Shown: positions 47,332-59,500, numbered from the stretch's first letter. The stretch is 64,000 nt of DNA from Pratylenchus scribneri (GCA_030063045.1 JAQSEB010000061.1:62001-126000); one strand, 5' to 3'. Program-made: numbers and translations. Notes: a model not told the origin generated them from the sequence alone.

Positions 47332-50097
47332 ATGGCCGCAACGAGATCCGCATCCCAAACCGGGAATAATTCCTCCTATTTGGCAATGCATTCCAGTTCG
47401 GCGTCAACTTCGCCGGCGACAGGGCCAACAAATGGTTAGGGAAAAAAGTGACAAATTTTGTACAAATTTACTCTCATTTAAAGATGGAAAACGTTCAAAA
47501 AAGAGAGGCGATCGAGAGAGCCGGGGGAAATCATGCCTTTTTGGTGCTTTTCATGTTGAGGTGCGTTAATATTTTTGCAATTCCCCTTTTTGATATATTT
47601 TTAATGAAATTTTTCTTGAGGCTCAATAAACTCGAAATAATAAAAAAGGCAGTTTAATTGATAATAATTATTAAATAATTTAGGATTATTTTTGCCGAGC
47701 CTAAAACTTGTCATAATTTAAATAACCCATATGATTGATCTAATTCCATGTTTTTGTTAAAAAAAGAAGATAGTTTACAATCCAATAATATTAATTTTTT
47801 AATTTGAATAAGAAATAATAAATTTGTGCCCAAAAAAAATTTCACTAATTTTTTTTATTAAGGGTCATTTTAAATGTTTTTGTACATAGTTTCATTAATC
47901 CTGAAGTCTGAACTAATTTAAAAAGATTTAATTACAAACTCATCAAAAATATTCTACTTTCTTTATGAAATAATTCTAAATGGCGAAAGTCCTAAATTGT
48001 GGTGTATTATAAAATAGGATGTGTATCAGTATCAGGGCTGGGGCCGCAATTGGGATTTGGTATTTTTCGGGAAAATTTTGAAAAATTATGAAAAAAGTAA
48101 AGGGGGAACCCTTAACTTTTCGATTTGGTTGCGGTTGCGATTGCCGCAATTGCGGCATTTTTGAGTTGCGGCCCCAGCCCTGATGTATATTAATCAAAAT
48201 CTATAATTGATGTTAATATTATATAATTTTAAATGGAAAAAATATACTAAATTTCTCCTAATTTTTAGACCGGTGCTCGCCTTTTTCTTCTTTTCTACAT
48301 TTTGTTGAGTGCCTGCGGCGTTGCCCTCGGCTCTGTGGCCACAATGGTTTGTTCATTTCATTCTTTCCACAATTCTGAATCCCTCCTCCCTTTTAAGGTG
48401 TGGATTCTGGTGCCTTTGGTGGTGATCCCGATGGCCGCATATTCCCTTTCAAAAAATGCCTCCAAATATTTATATCCTTTCCTCATCATTTCCATCATTC
48501 ATTCCATTGTGGCATTTTTCATGGTTTTGATTGTTGGCTCATTTTCACTGCTTTGTTTCGACCAACTCAAAGCACATTTTGGCAAGCACCTTCCGCTGTT
48601 AAATTCCATTATTTACAGTAATTTTAGCTGAATCGATGGCCGCCTTTCCCTCGGGCACATTCCCTTCTTCATCATTCACCGCCCTTTGTTGTGCCATAAC
48701 AATGGCATTGAGTTTGGGGCTGGCCCTGTTCTTCTTTTGGCAATCACTTGTTATTTTCAGGTAACAATAATTCATCTATTTATTTAATGGATAAAGAATA
48801 GATAATGTCAATATAATTATAATGGTTTAAGCGAGGGTTTATCCTATATTCTATTCACAAAACAAATATACCCAAAATTGGATAGAGCTGGTCAAGACGC
48901 ATTGAATGGTATATAATTTGTTATGGTTTGGTCAAAAATTAAAGGGTATTAAACGGTTTTAACCCATTTTGGTTTGGTCAACAATTAAAGGGTATTAAAC
49001 GGTTTAAACCCATTTTGGTTTGGTCAACAATTAAAGGGTATTAAATGGTTTTAACCCATTTTGGTTTGGTCAAAAATTAAAGGGTATTAAACGGTTTTAA
49101 CCCATTTTGGTTTGGTCAACAATTAAAGGGTATTAAACGGTTTAAACCCATTTTGGTTTGGTCAACAATTAAAGGGTTTTAAACGGTTTAAACCCATTTT
49201 GGTTTGGTCAACAATTAAAGGGTATTAAATGGTTTTAACCCATTTTGGTTTGGTCAAAAATTAAAGGGTATTAAACGGTTTAAACCCATTTTGGTTTGGT
49301 CAACAATTAAAGGGTATTAAATGGTTTTAACCCATTTTGGTTTGGTCAAAAATTAAAGGGTATTAAACGGTTTTAACCCATTTTGGTTTGGTCAACAATT
49401 AAAGGGTATTAAACGGTTTAAACCCATTTTGGTTTGGTCAACAATTAAAGGGTATTAAACGGTTTAAACCCATTTTGGTTTGGTCAACAATTAAAGGGTA
49501 TTAAACGGTTTAAACCAATTTTGGTTTGGTTAACAATTAAAGGGTATTAAACGGTTTAAAAAAATTTTGGTTTGGTTAACAATTAAAGGGTATTAAACGG
49601 TTTAAACCAATTTTAAAGGTTCAAAACTAAGTTAGAATTGATAAATCTAAAGTCCAAAATAAAATAAAATGAAACTTTTTAACAAAATTTATCCATTAAT
49701 AAGCTTTATGGCTCTAGGAAAAACTATTGAACCGTTCTGCATATTAAATATTTTCCCTTTTAAACTGAATTAATTAAATTCAGTTGTATCAATCATTTTG
49801 ACATAATTGCCCAACATCAACAACAAATTCAACAACAACAGGCAAAAGAATCAAAACAATTCCAATCCGTGGTTTCATTTCCCCTTCCTCCATTGGAACA
49901 ACGGCAAGTTGGACCTGTTGGTGTACAAATTGTGTCTTCTCGCCAATTGGAGGTATTTTGAACACATTTTAATCCCATTCAATTATTCTCCTCATTTTTT
50001 ACAGTGTTCCCAATGTATTTCGGAAATTCGGCAATTGGGTCAATTCAATAATGGGGAACAACAATCATCGGCTCATCAGAATCAAAATCGGCAATGA
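47332..50097 (+). CDS. Four-transmembrane protein with Gln-rich tail, LAPTM-like layout
   Basis: Seven exons in phase: 47332-47434, 47484-47560, 48269-48346, 48398-48554, 48628-48760, 49784-49952, 50005-50097; about 269 aa. The start follows TTTCAG (47321-47326), a likely trans-splice site. A Ser/Thr-rich N-terminus leads to SCLFGAFHVETGARLFLLFY, resembling the C-x-C-F-H-V-x-T-G start of TM1 in LAPTM-type and related nematode four-TM proteins. Four helices follow at roughly residues 66-85, 87-103, 112-137 and 158-182. The C-terminal third is cytoplasmic and Gln-rich (QHQQQIQQQQAKESKQFQ), with a late CSQC pair. Three donors are GTT-type. Intron 5 holds the 46-bp array. Function unknown; membrane, possibly lysosomal by analogy only. 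Confidence 0.8.
48033..48182. mobile_element. 150-bp MITE with CAGGGCTGGGGCCGCAA ends
   Basis: Perfect 17-bp terminal inverted repeats CAGGGCTGGGGCCGCAA. CAGGG-type ends are common in hAT-derived MITEs, but the flanking 8 bases do not form a clear duplication. It lies in intron 2 of the four-TM gene. Confidence 0.8.
48825..49745. repeat. 46-bp satellite array inside a dispersed element, about 15-16 units
   Basis: Unit TTTGGTCAACAATTAAAGGG + TATTAAACGGTTTAAACCCA + TTTTGG, some units with TTAAATGG or CAAAAATT variants. Flanks are the reverse complement of those around the short copies at 35815-36035 and 45570-45935. It fills most of intron 5 of the four-TM gene. Confidence 0.92.
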
Positions 50098-50631
50098 AAA
50101 TAATTTGGAAAAAATTTGTAATAAATTACGGGTTCAAAAAACAAAGATTTATATATATATATATTTATTTTGTATTATAAATGGCGACAACACACAGTTA
50201 TTGTTATGGAATTTTATGTGGTTTATGTGGGCAAAAATTGAAATTACTTAATTAATTAAGCACATTACCCCTTAAACGAATAATAGAAAACTAAAAATCG
50301 AAGGTGGCCTCAATTTTATTCAATTTACACCAATCTTGGTAAGCCAAATGCCAACTTTTACCATGAACCATGAATTATTGGGGTTTACCTTACCAAGATG
50401 GCCAAATATGAATGCAAATTAATTCATTTTATATTTAGCATTCAAAATTAACCAGAAAAATATTTTTGAATAATTCTTATTGGCACATGTAAGACGTAAA
50501 CTGCATATATTCCAATTTTATCAATATTTCTCTTATCAATCAATCAGAATATTATATTTTGAATAATATTTACAATTAAATTTATTCTTTTTTATTTAAT
50601 TTGAATATGTTTTTTATCTTTCAATTCTCAA
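50098..50631. other. Convergent 3' region between the four-TM gene (+) and the SDR gene (-)
   Basis: AT-rich. 50300-50480 contains diverged arms (CTTGGTAAG.CAAATGCCAACTTTTACC and its inverse) resembling the subterminal part of the elements at 12654 and 32851, probably a decayed small copy. No gene seen. Confidence 0.45.
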
Positions 50632-52668
50632 TCAAAGTTGATCCATTCCCAATGTGGCAATCGACCATCCTCCATCAACCAAAAGGCAAACTCCATTTAT
50701 GTAGGATGCCTCATCGCTTGCCAAAAATTTCAGTGCCGATGCCATTTCGTAGGTTTCTCCGAAACGTCCCAATGGTGTCGTCTTTTTCACCCAGCGTTCA
50801 TGCTAAATTGTGGCATAGAAATTAGAGATCGGAACGGGACGAAATCTCGATATAGAGATTTTTGGATTGGATTTGTTTCAAAAATATTCGAGATTTCGAT
50901 TTTTTCGAGATTATACGAAATCTCGTTATCAAGATCTCGCTCGAATTTTTCTCAAAATTCAATTTCGACAAAATCTCGAACGAACAAAATTTTACACATA
51001 TTGGCAATTTTTCGTCTAATTTTTCACTTCCGGTTCGAAAAATCGAAGTAAATTTTTTAATAGCACTTCTCATCTCATTTATTGTAATGAATTTATCTGT
51101 TATAGCAAAGCAGAAATTATTTTTGTTGGAAATTATATTGAAATTAAATTTTTTAAAATTTATTTTGATTAATTACAAAAAATTATTATTTTCGGGAAAT
51201 TAATTTTTTTTAGATACGAACATTTTTTTCGAGATTCTACGAGATCAGCGAAATGGGGATCGTACGAGATCTTACTCGACCTTTTGGGTTTTTCAAGATT
51301 ATACGAAATCTCGATATCAAGATCTCGCTCTAAACATCCTCGCCTATCTCCTATAAAAATGCATTTCAATCCATTCCAAAAATTTATTACCAATTTTTTT
51401 AAATCCCCTGTGATTCCATTCTTCTCGAAAATGACAGTTTTAGTTGCTCCGGGGCTTAAAAAATACAAATTATTGCCCAATTTCCCTAAAAAACTTGATT
51501 GCATTGAAGCGAATCCCCTTTTGGCCCCATTGTTGTGCCATTGCCCGTGTCCAATGGTCCAAACCGGCTTTTAGCAGGGAATAAAATGTGGCCAATCCTT
51601 GGCGAACCGAAACACACGAACTCACACTGACCACATTCCCTTTGGATTTTTCCAAATATGGAAGGGCAAATTGGGTGAGGAGAACAACACTAAATATTTG
51701 AAAATATTAAAAAATAAAACAAAGTAAAATGTGCCTTCGCAAATTGACATTGTAGAGGAAATCCAGGTTTTCAATGGCATCCGGATTGGTGGCATTTGGT
51801 TTGGCAAGGGCGCCGGCATTGTTGATCGAAAGAAAAAAATTATAATTATGGTATACCCACAGGCAAATTTAAATATTTTTATTTGATAGTCCAAAATTTA
51901 AAAATGATATTTTTAATTATATTTCTAACAATTTAACGCATTTATTAATTTTTAATAAGTGTTTCAAATAAAAGTAAAAAAATATTATTTAAAAAGCTAA
52001 TTAAGGTGCATTGATTTAAATAAATTTTGAATAGCTTAGTCCAAAAATAAAAAGTTTTAAACCAAAGTTTAAAGGTAGCTATTAAATATATTTTATAATT
52101 AAATTATGAATTAATTTTAATAAGAATTTAAAGAGTTGAGTTAATCAAAGATGCATAAATTTAAATAATTTTTATTGGCCTAGTTCCAATTTCAAAAGGT
52201 TTTAACCAAGGTTTAAAAATGGCACTTTCATCAAAATATATTTTTAATTTTTTAATCATATAGAAATAAATCCTACATACATAAATTCATCTGGTTTGTA
52301 TCAAAAATTATTAGAATTTTTAATTAAAATTCGGTACCAACCAATACATCAATTCTCCCAAATTTTTTCATTGTTTCCACGACAATTCGTTCCGCCGTTT
52401 TTGGATCCTCCATTGAGCCAAGAATTTTCAGAATTCTGGCCGGTGCAATTCCCTCAGCCATCAGCAACTTTTCTGTTTTCTGTAAATTTCCCATTATTTT
52501 AAACCATTTATTCCCCCATTCATAGTTCAAACTCACATCCAGCCTTTCCTTATTTTGGCCATGGATCACCACCGAGGCGCCCTCCTCCGCAAAAGAAAGT
52601 GCCGCCGTTTGGCCAATGCCCGAGCTGGAGCCGGTGGTGATGACCACTTTGCCGCTGAACCGTTTCAT
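50632..52668 (-). CDS. Short-chain dehydrogenase/reductase (classical SDR)
   Basis: NAD(P)-dependent oxidoreductase; substrate unknown. Exons on the minus strand: 52668-52537, 52479-52342, 51826-51735, 51689-51495, 51454-51391, 50802-50632; in phase, about 263 aa. Motifs: [14 protein letters not shown] (cofactor loop), [11 protein letters not shown] at about 91-95, SVSSC with the catalytic Ser near 144-145, YSLLK (Tyr157, Lys161), FNAINPGATKT, and an end typical of the family ([32 protein letters not shown]). Oddities: the intron 3 donor is GC (AAG|GCACAT), and the expected intron 2 acceptor reads TTTCG rather than AG. An in-frame Met at 52800 could give a 44-residue extension. Intron 5 holds the ATCTCG repeats. 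Confidence 0.93.
50820..51335. repeat. ATCTCG-rich repeat region in SDR intron 5
   Basis: ACGAAATCTCG-type motifs recur: AAATCTCGATATAGAGATTT is palindromic at 50841-50860, and GATTATACGAAATCTCGNTATCAAGATCTCGCTC-like blocks occur at about 50910-50942 and 51297-51330. Probably an inserted element; limits approximate. Confidence 0.6.
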
Positions 52669-53143
52669 CAGGGAGAAAATGTTTGAACAGGAAAGGGAAC
52701 GGACTAATCGGTTTTTGACGCGTTCTCTCAGCTTTTGGCGCATTTGTGAAGTATTTTTCCACTTTCGGTTGATTGCCCTTTTGAGTGGGGCGGCCACCAA
52801 TCAAATCATCAACACTTTTTTGGCCTTCCATTCACTCACAACTCATAAAAAAAATTTGTCCCTCCCCCAAACTAATTGGCAAAATTGGCTCCAACTTGCG
52901 GACTCCCTTAAAATTTTATTCCTATTTCCTTTGTGGGGGCTAATCCACTCACTCAGCTGATTATATTTTTGTTAGAAAAGAGAAAAAAACGGGAAATGGC
53001 CAAAAATTTATTGGGGCCAACTAAATTGGAGAACGACCCGCTTTGAATGAATGAAGAAAATAAAAAAAATGAAATTCTTTATTGTCTAATCGAAAAATAT
53101 AGAATTATGGAATAAAAAAATACAATTTATTGATATTTATTTG

Positions 53144-55568
53144 CTAAACGGAATTATCCATTTGTTTGACAGAATCATCCATTTGAATGTACTGTTGATC
53201 AGCAGGTGGCAAATTGAGGTCATCCCAAAAATCGGGCAAATTCATGAATATTTTGGCCATTATTTGCATTTCATCAACATCCGAAATGAGAAGCTGAAAA
53301 ATTGGAAAAATTATTTTTTAATAATAAAGGAAAATAACAGACATTTAATTGGTGAAGCATTTCAAGCAAATTGGAATGACGAATCACCGATTGATGAGGT
53401 AAAGAGCCATAATTATTGGAAATAATGGAGAACAATTCCCCATAAAATGCATCCTTTTGCGCCCGAACTTGGTCAAATGGAATTATGGGCATAAGGTGCT
53501 TTTCAACTGAAAATGAAAAATTGCATTTAAAAATATTCATGGTGGAATCAAAATTATATATATCCGATTTTATTGCATCCAATTTTTTGTAATTTAGGAA
53601 ATTAATTTGTTACAATTTTATAGCTAAAGTTGATTAAAAAAGAATTATGGATTTAGTAGAAGATGTCAAAATTTTATGGCTGAAAAATTATTAATTGTTT
53701 TCTTGTTATAACTTTTTGAGCAATTAAATTTTGTTCAATAAATCGGTTACTTCAAAAATAAAAATAATAGGTAAAAATTAGAGCAAAAATTGGACATGTC
53801 CCCAATTATACCGGTATTCCAAAAGACAATTCCTGTCAAGGCTGCAAATTCAAGGTGGCTAACTTTTAATGGGCAAACTCTGCTTTTGCCGAATTCAATA
53901 AGTCTTTCCATCATTGAAATGTTAATCCTGAATTTAAAATATATTATATGCTGTTTAAATTTAATTCTCGATTACTTTTCCTTCTCTTCCTCATTTTGAT
54001 TTTCAGCAAATAGTGTAGAAAGCATATTTCGATCGATGGCACCGCCGGGCACAATGAAAACATACGGTGAAGTGCTGTCGAAGAATGTTTGGGTCTGGAA
54101 AATTGTAATTGTTTCATCCGGTTAGATTTGTATTTTCCGGAAAGAAATGTGTTTCATTCGGTTAGATTTGTATTTTCCGGAAAGAAATGTGTTTCATACG
54201 GTTAGATTTGTATTTTCCGGAAAGAAATGTGTTTCATTCGGTTAGATTTGTATTTTCCGGAAAGAAATGTGTTTCATACGGTTAGATTTGTATTTTCCGG
54301 AAAGAAATGTGTTTCATTCGGTTAGATTTGTATTTCTTCCGGTTAGATTTGTATTTTCCGGTTAGATTTGTGTTTCTTCCGGTTAGATTTGTGTTTCTTC
54401 CGTTTAGATTTGTGTTTCTTCCGGTTAGATTTGTATTTTCAAGTTAGATTTGTGTTTCTTCCGTTTAGATTTGTGTTTCTTCCGGTTAGATTTGTATTTT
54501 CCGGTTAGATTTGTGTTTCTTCCGGTTAGATTTGTGTTTTCCGGAAAGATTTGTGTTTTACGGAAAGATTTGTGTTTCATCAGGTTAGATTTGTGTTTTC
54601 CGGAAAGATTTGTGTTTCATCAGGTTAGATTTGTGTTTTCCAGTTAGATTGTTAAATCGAATTTTAATTAAAGGCGGAATATTATTTATCCCTATTCCAT
54701 TATCATTCATCCCTTTAATTAATAATAGAAGAAATAAAGTCTCATATTCTCCTAATAAGACCCACCGTCATAAAAATTCTATGAAAGGTGACGAATTGCT
54801 TGCAAAATTCCTTGAGCATTTTAATTCGGTAATTCACGGATAATTCGCGTAAAATTGGCAGTTGTTGGCAAATCATTGCGTAAATCAACAAAGCAGTTGC
54901 TCGATCGGCACGTGACAATTCTTGTTGCGTAATCAGACGGACCTCTTTCGTATCGGCCAATTCCGTGCTAATGCCTTCCACAATTGAGAATGCCCTTAGG
55001 CCATTGTCATATTGGCGAATGGAATCTTCCAATTGAAGTGTCAAAGGAATTGAGAAGGAATTTTGTCGTTCAAAAGAATTATTTGTGATGAGGGAAGGTG
55101 TGGGCAATGCATTTTGCAATGAGCCAACGGAAATGAAGCCATTTTGGAATTGTTCTTGCTGCTTTAGAGTTGGGGAGGAAAAAGTTTTTGCTAAAAAAGG
55201 GAGGAAAATATAAATTAATTATTTAGTTTATTTTGCTGACCAGCAACCACTTTTCGTTCCCTTTTCTTCTCCTCAGCCATCCCCATTTCCAGACATTTTT
55301 TGAGGCGGCAAGCCCGGCAAGAATTACGAAGTCCATGATCTATTCGAAGGAATTTGGGTCGGATTTATGGCCATTTTCCCAACCAACCATTGCTAATTCG
55401 GCAATTTTGGTCCCATCGGCAGGTGTAATTGCGTCTTTCCTTGATGGATCGATGGAAAAATGAGGCACAAGCCCGACAACATTGCACCCCAAAATGGCAA
55501 ATCCCATTGCTTGGTCCCGAGCAAACCAGACAATTTGAATTTCCAGCTACTGATGTTGTCATTGTCAT
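53144..55568 (-). CDS. Nuclear hormone receptor A (tandem pair)
   Basis: Ligand-regulated transcription factor of the nematode supplementary type. Exons: 55568-55388, 55339-55241, 55190-54766, 54094-53976, 53927-53812, 53506-53343, 53293-53144; in phase, about 417 aa. [41 protein letters not shown], then [24 protein letters not shown], with all eight zinc cysteines. [51 protein letters not shown], and an end [10 protein letters not shown]. It is over 90% identical to receptor B in the DBD but diverged in the LBD. It lacks two introns that B has. Intron 3 carries the 36/40-bp satellite. The start could be the second Met (55562). Confidence 0.93.
54118..54650. repeat. Minisatellite, 40-bp and shorter units (GTTAGATTTGTATTTTCCGG)
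   Basis: Five clean 40-bp units of GTTAGATTTGTATTTTCCGG + AAAGAAATGTGTTTCATTCG, then degenerate 18-22-bp units. It lies in intron 3 of receptor A. It is the reverse-complement counterpart of the array at 3011-3345. The frame at 54450-54647 is only the repeat. Confidence 0.93.
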
Positions 55569-56462
55569 TTAAGGCCAAGAACCAAAGAAAGGGGGTCAAA
55601 AATTGAGTTGGAATTAAAATGAAGAAAAAAAAAAAGAGAAAAGAGCCAATGTAGTAAATGGAGTCTGCCGGGGGAAAGAATCGATTAAAGAGCACGTGTA
55701 GCGTCTGGTCTGGTACAAAATACACGTTGGCTGACTACAAACTAAAATGTAGCTTTGTGAATGGGGGGAAAAGTCCTATTGCTGTCAAAAAGTGTTCGCT
55801 GCCACTTTATTTGTAGCAGACAACAATTGATCTATCTCACTAAAACTAAAGTGTAAAATGAATTTTGTTGGCAACTTTATTTGAGAAAGGTATTCGTTTG
55901 ACTGACATTAAAATGAAATGAGGAATAGTATAAAAGATTTTATTCGAATTGAAATCAATGAAATGAAGAATATAAAAATTAGAAAATTTGGTAAGGCAAT
56001 TAATATGATAATAAGATATATATTTACTTTAGTTATAGGTAAAATTAATTTTGTTGGCAAGGAAACATATTTTATATTTTAATTAAGAAAAAATTTAAAA
56101 AATTGTTAAGCAATAATAATTTTATAATATTTTTATAAAATAATATAAAATTAATTTTATGGGCTACATTTATCTGAGAAAAATATTTTGTTGGACATTT
56201 CAAAAGCAATAAAATGAAGTATATAAAAAATTTGTTGGCAAAATAATATTTAATCAATAAAAATATATTTGCAATATAGAATAAAATCAATATATCGGAT
56301 ATATGCAAAATATACTATTTTTGAGCAAAAGTATCTTGGGCTTGACTATTGATTATGATTATTTTAAAATGAATGATTTTTTATGGAATTATTTGATGAT
56401 ATGTTTAAATTAGAATGCAAATTTTCATTTATTTGGCCAATTCCCGTCCTCATCGGCATTAA
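55569..56462. other. Intergenic region between the two nuclear receptors
   Basis: About 0.9 kb, very AT-rich; must hold the promoter of receptor A. Short frames are Phe/Ile/Asn-rich. No distinct motif recognised. Confidence 0.4.
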
Positions 56463-58909
56463 TCAAGTTGGCAAGCTTATATCATCCCAAAAGTCGTGAA
56501 CATGAAGGAATATTTTTGCCATTGTGAACATTTCGTCCATTTCCCATATGTGAAGCTATTCGAAAATGAATTTTATAATTAATTCCACATTTTTTGTCAA
56601 TTTTACCATCAATTGATTGGCCAAATCGAGAAGTTTGGCAAATCGAATTGCGGCGCCATTTTGCCCAACTAATTTTGTTTTATTCTTTTGTTGTTCAGCA
56701 GAAATTAGGCCGAATAATTCCGCATAAAGTGCCTCCCTTTGAATGTCAATTTCCTCAAATGCCAGAAATGGATGGGCTTTTTCAACTGAAATTTTACCCA
56801 AAATGTCAATTACCTCATTTATAATTTCTTCAACCTGTATTCCAAAACATTATTCCGGTTATTGCGGCAAATTCCAATTGGCTAATCAGCAATGGTCGAT
56901 AACGTTTTCTGCAGAAATCGAAATGCCAATTGACAATTGCGGTGTGGCTTAAAAAAAGTATCCCTTGAAAAGTTGCAATGTTTTTTTGGGCCCATAACTC
57001 AAAGAGGCTTTAGCTAATCAGTGATATATACCACTTGAAAGTTCTATATTTTGTATATAAAATTGTTTTATTTTAATTTTTGTAGTTATGACATTATTTG
57101 GAGAAAAGATGCCTTTTAACTCCGAAGGACTTCCCATCTTACAAGTGTCCTAATGTTCAGACTTTAGCTATTAAAGATGAATTTTTATATCAGTAATAAA
57201 TCCATTTCGGTACTTATCCAGTTTACGTCTGCTTTTTTGGAAAGTGCTTGGTCCCCCCTTTGGTTTGTCATATTTCGGGTTAGGGTCAATCAGGGCTGGG
57301 TTAGGGTTAGGGTGGGGGTAGGAATAGGAATCATCTTACGTGTATCCCAAACCCTAAAACTAAAGGGGGAAAAAGGCATTTTCCAAATAAGCGGACGTAA
57401 ACTGGATAAGTACCGCCATTTCTAGTGGAGATGGAGACTCACAGGCCTTCCGAATGGTTTATTGTTTCTATAAATTTGAGAGATGCCTCATCGCTGAGAT
57501 ATGGGCCAAAAACCAATGCAAAGTTCTCATGAAAGAACATTTCCTCTGTCCCAATTGACCAAATCACTTGTTCTAAAAGATTAACCTTTCTCTTTGTTTT
57601 TCATCAATATTTGGCCCGAAAAAGTGTTCCAGCCGATCTTTATTCAACGCTCCACCCGGCACTAGCATTCCAATCGGAGAATTTGCATCGATCATTGCCC
57701 TTTCCTGTACCATATTTTGGGATATTTTATGGCAATTAAGAAAAACCGTTAAATTTGCTTGAACAATTAACAAAAATTGACTGTGGAAAAGTTTGACCAA
57801 TTTGAACTGAAAATGTCGGCCTAATTTTAATTTAGATGACATTTTGTTACCGCATTTTCCCTGGACAATTGCCGAATTGAGGGCAAATGATTGCAAATCA
57901 TTGAATATATTAGCAGGGCAGAGCCCTTGATCATTTTGGTATATTCGTCCAAGGAAATTAGCCGGACCTATTTAATTTTTTATCTAATATGGTTATCAGA
58001 ATTTTCATTTTGGCCAAAATTCCATTCAGCTATTATTCAAACGAAGAAACTTTTAATAATTCGATCCATTCTCTGTCAACACAGGATTTTGATAACCTAA
58101 ATCAATGATCGAATTTAATTGGCCAGAAATAAATTTATTAAAATTTGCCAAATTTTGGCCTATTTTGACTCTTTTTTGGCCATAAATTTTTGGTTATTTT
58201 CATTAAATCCACCCAATTCCCGTTCTCCAATCAATTACAAATCCCAAAATCAGGTGTAAATTTCCAAAAATGCTAATATTCTAACGAAAAATTTATTTGG
58301 CCTTAAAATATATAAATTCATTTATTTATTTTGTCCCTCCATACTTGTTGTTCTTTTGCCAATTCCGAGCTTATTCCCTCCACAACGGAAATAGCACGGA
58401 ATGAATGATTGTATTGCCGAAGTGAATCGGCAAACTTTTGGATATTCGGAAAATTGGCCAAGGCAGATTGCTCATCTTTTTTCTGCTGAATGACTGATGA
58501 ACTTGTTGTTGGATCGGCGGGGAAATTCGATTCGGAGGTACAGGCTAAAAATTCCGATTCAAAATTCAAATAAGTTAAAAATATAGTTTTTAACGTCTTC
58601 GGTCTCGATCTCTTTTCTTTTCGTCGGCCATTCCCATTTCCAGACACTGTTTGAGGCGGCAAGCCCGGCAAGAATTTCGAAGTCCATGATCTATTCGAAG
58701 GAATTTGGTTGGGATTTATGGCCATTTTCCCAAAACCAACCATTGCTAATTCGGCAATTTTGGTCCCATCGGCAGGTGTAATTGCGCCTTTCCTTGATGG
58801 ATCGATGGAAAAATGAGGCACAAGCCCGACAACATTGAACCCCAAAATGGCAAATCCCATTGCTTGGCCCCAAGCAAACCAGACAACATTTTGCGCGAGT
58901 AGATGACAT
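56463..58909 (-). CDS. Nuclear hormone receptor B (tandem pair)
   Basis: Paralogue of receptor A. Exons: 58909-58741, 58690-58595, 58544-58345, 57967-57851, 57806-57747, 57704-57586, 56947-56835, 56785-56607, 56555-56463; in phase, about 381 aa. The DBD ([45 protein letters not shown]) is nearly the same as in A. The LBD aligns with A exon by exon: [73 protein letters not shown], and the end [10 protein letters not shown]. Two introns here (after 58345 and 57851) are absent from A. The start is the ATG at 58909. Intron 6 holds a MITE. Confidence 0.93.
57209..57414. mobile_element. MITE, GGTNCTTAT family, copy 2
   Basis: Ends GGTACTTATCCAGTTTACGT and the reverse complement ACGTAAACTGGATAAGTACC; further inner pairs follow. 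The centre has GGGTTAGGGTTAGGG and CCCAAACCCT runs. It is in intron 6 of receptor B. Confidence 0.85.
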
Positions 58910-59500
58910 TTCAAAATTTGTGCGCAATTTTTTTATTTATATTTTTTGTTTAATAAATTTTCCAATAATTTATGACTTAATAGGAAAGGAATGGAATAAA
59001 ATTTCTAATTTACAATCTATTCATTCAATCAAATCGTTCGCCTTCATTTTTCACTATTTTATTTTCCAGGTTATAAAGTCTAATCTAAACTATTAAAAAA
59101 AGTAACAAAATACAAAAATTTAGGAAAAGAATAAGAACTTTTTTATTTTTAATTTGTTCCACATTAAATTAAATTAAAACAAAAATTTCGATGAATTTTT
59201 GCATAAAACAAAAATTAATTTAATGAAGCAAAATACCTTTATTAATTGTTAAACAATTTACAAAATGATTTATCGAAATTTTAAATAAATGCACTTTAAA
59301 AAGTGATAATACAAATAAAATTTAAAAGAATTGAATTTAATTTTGATTAGTCAAAATCAAAATGAATCTAAACAAATTATTTGAAACAAAAGAGTAAATT
59401 AAATTGGAACAAGTTGTCGATGAATTAAAGTCCAAATAATTGAGATTATATTGAATAAAAATTGCATAAAAAATTCATTTTTCGCGTCCTCTTCCAACAT
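58910..59500. other. Region between receptor B and the SMC1-arm gene
   Basis: 590 bases, very AT-rich, holding the promoter side of receptor B and the 3' flank of the SMC1-arm gene. 59430-59490 closely resembles the last 60 bases of the window. Confidence 0.4.

Noticed and set aside
57424..57570. Possible extra LBD exon in receptor B (minus [20 protein letters not shown])
   Set aside because: Its phase does not join the preceding exon, receptor A has nothing equivalent, and the exon at 56947 joins in phase without it.
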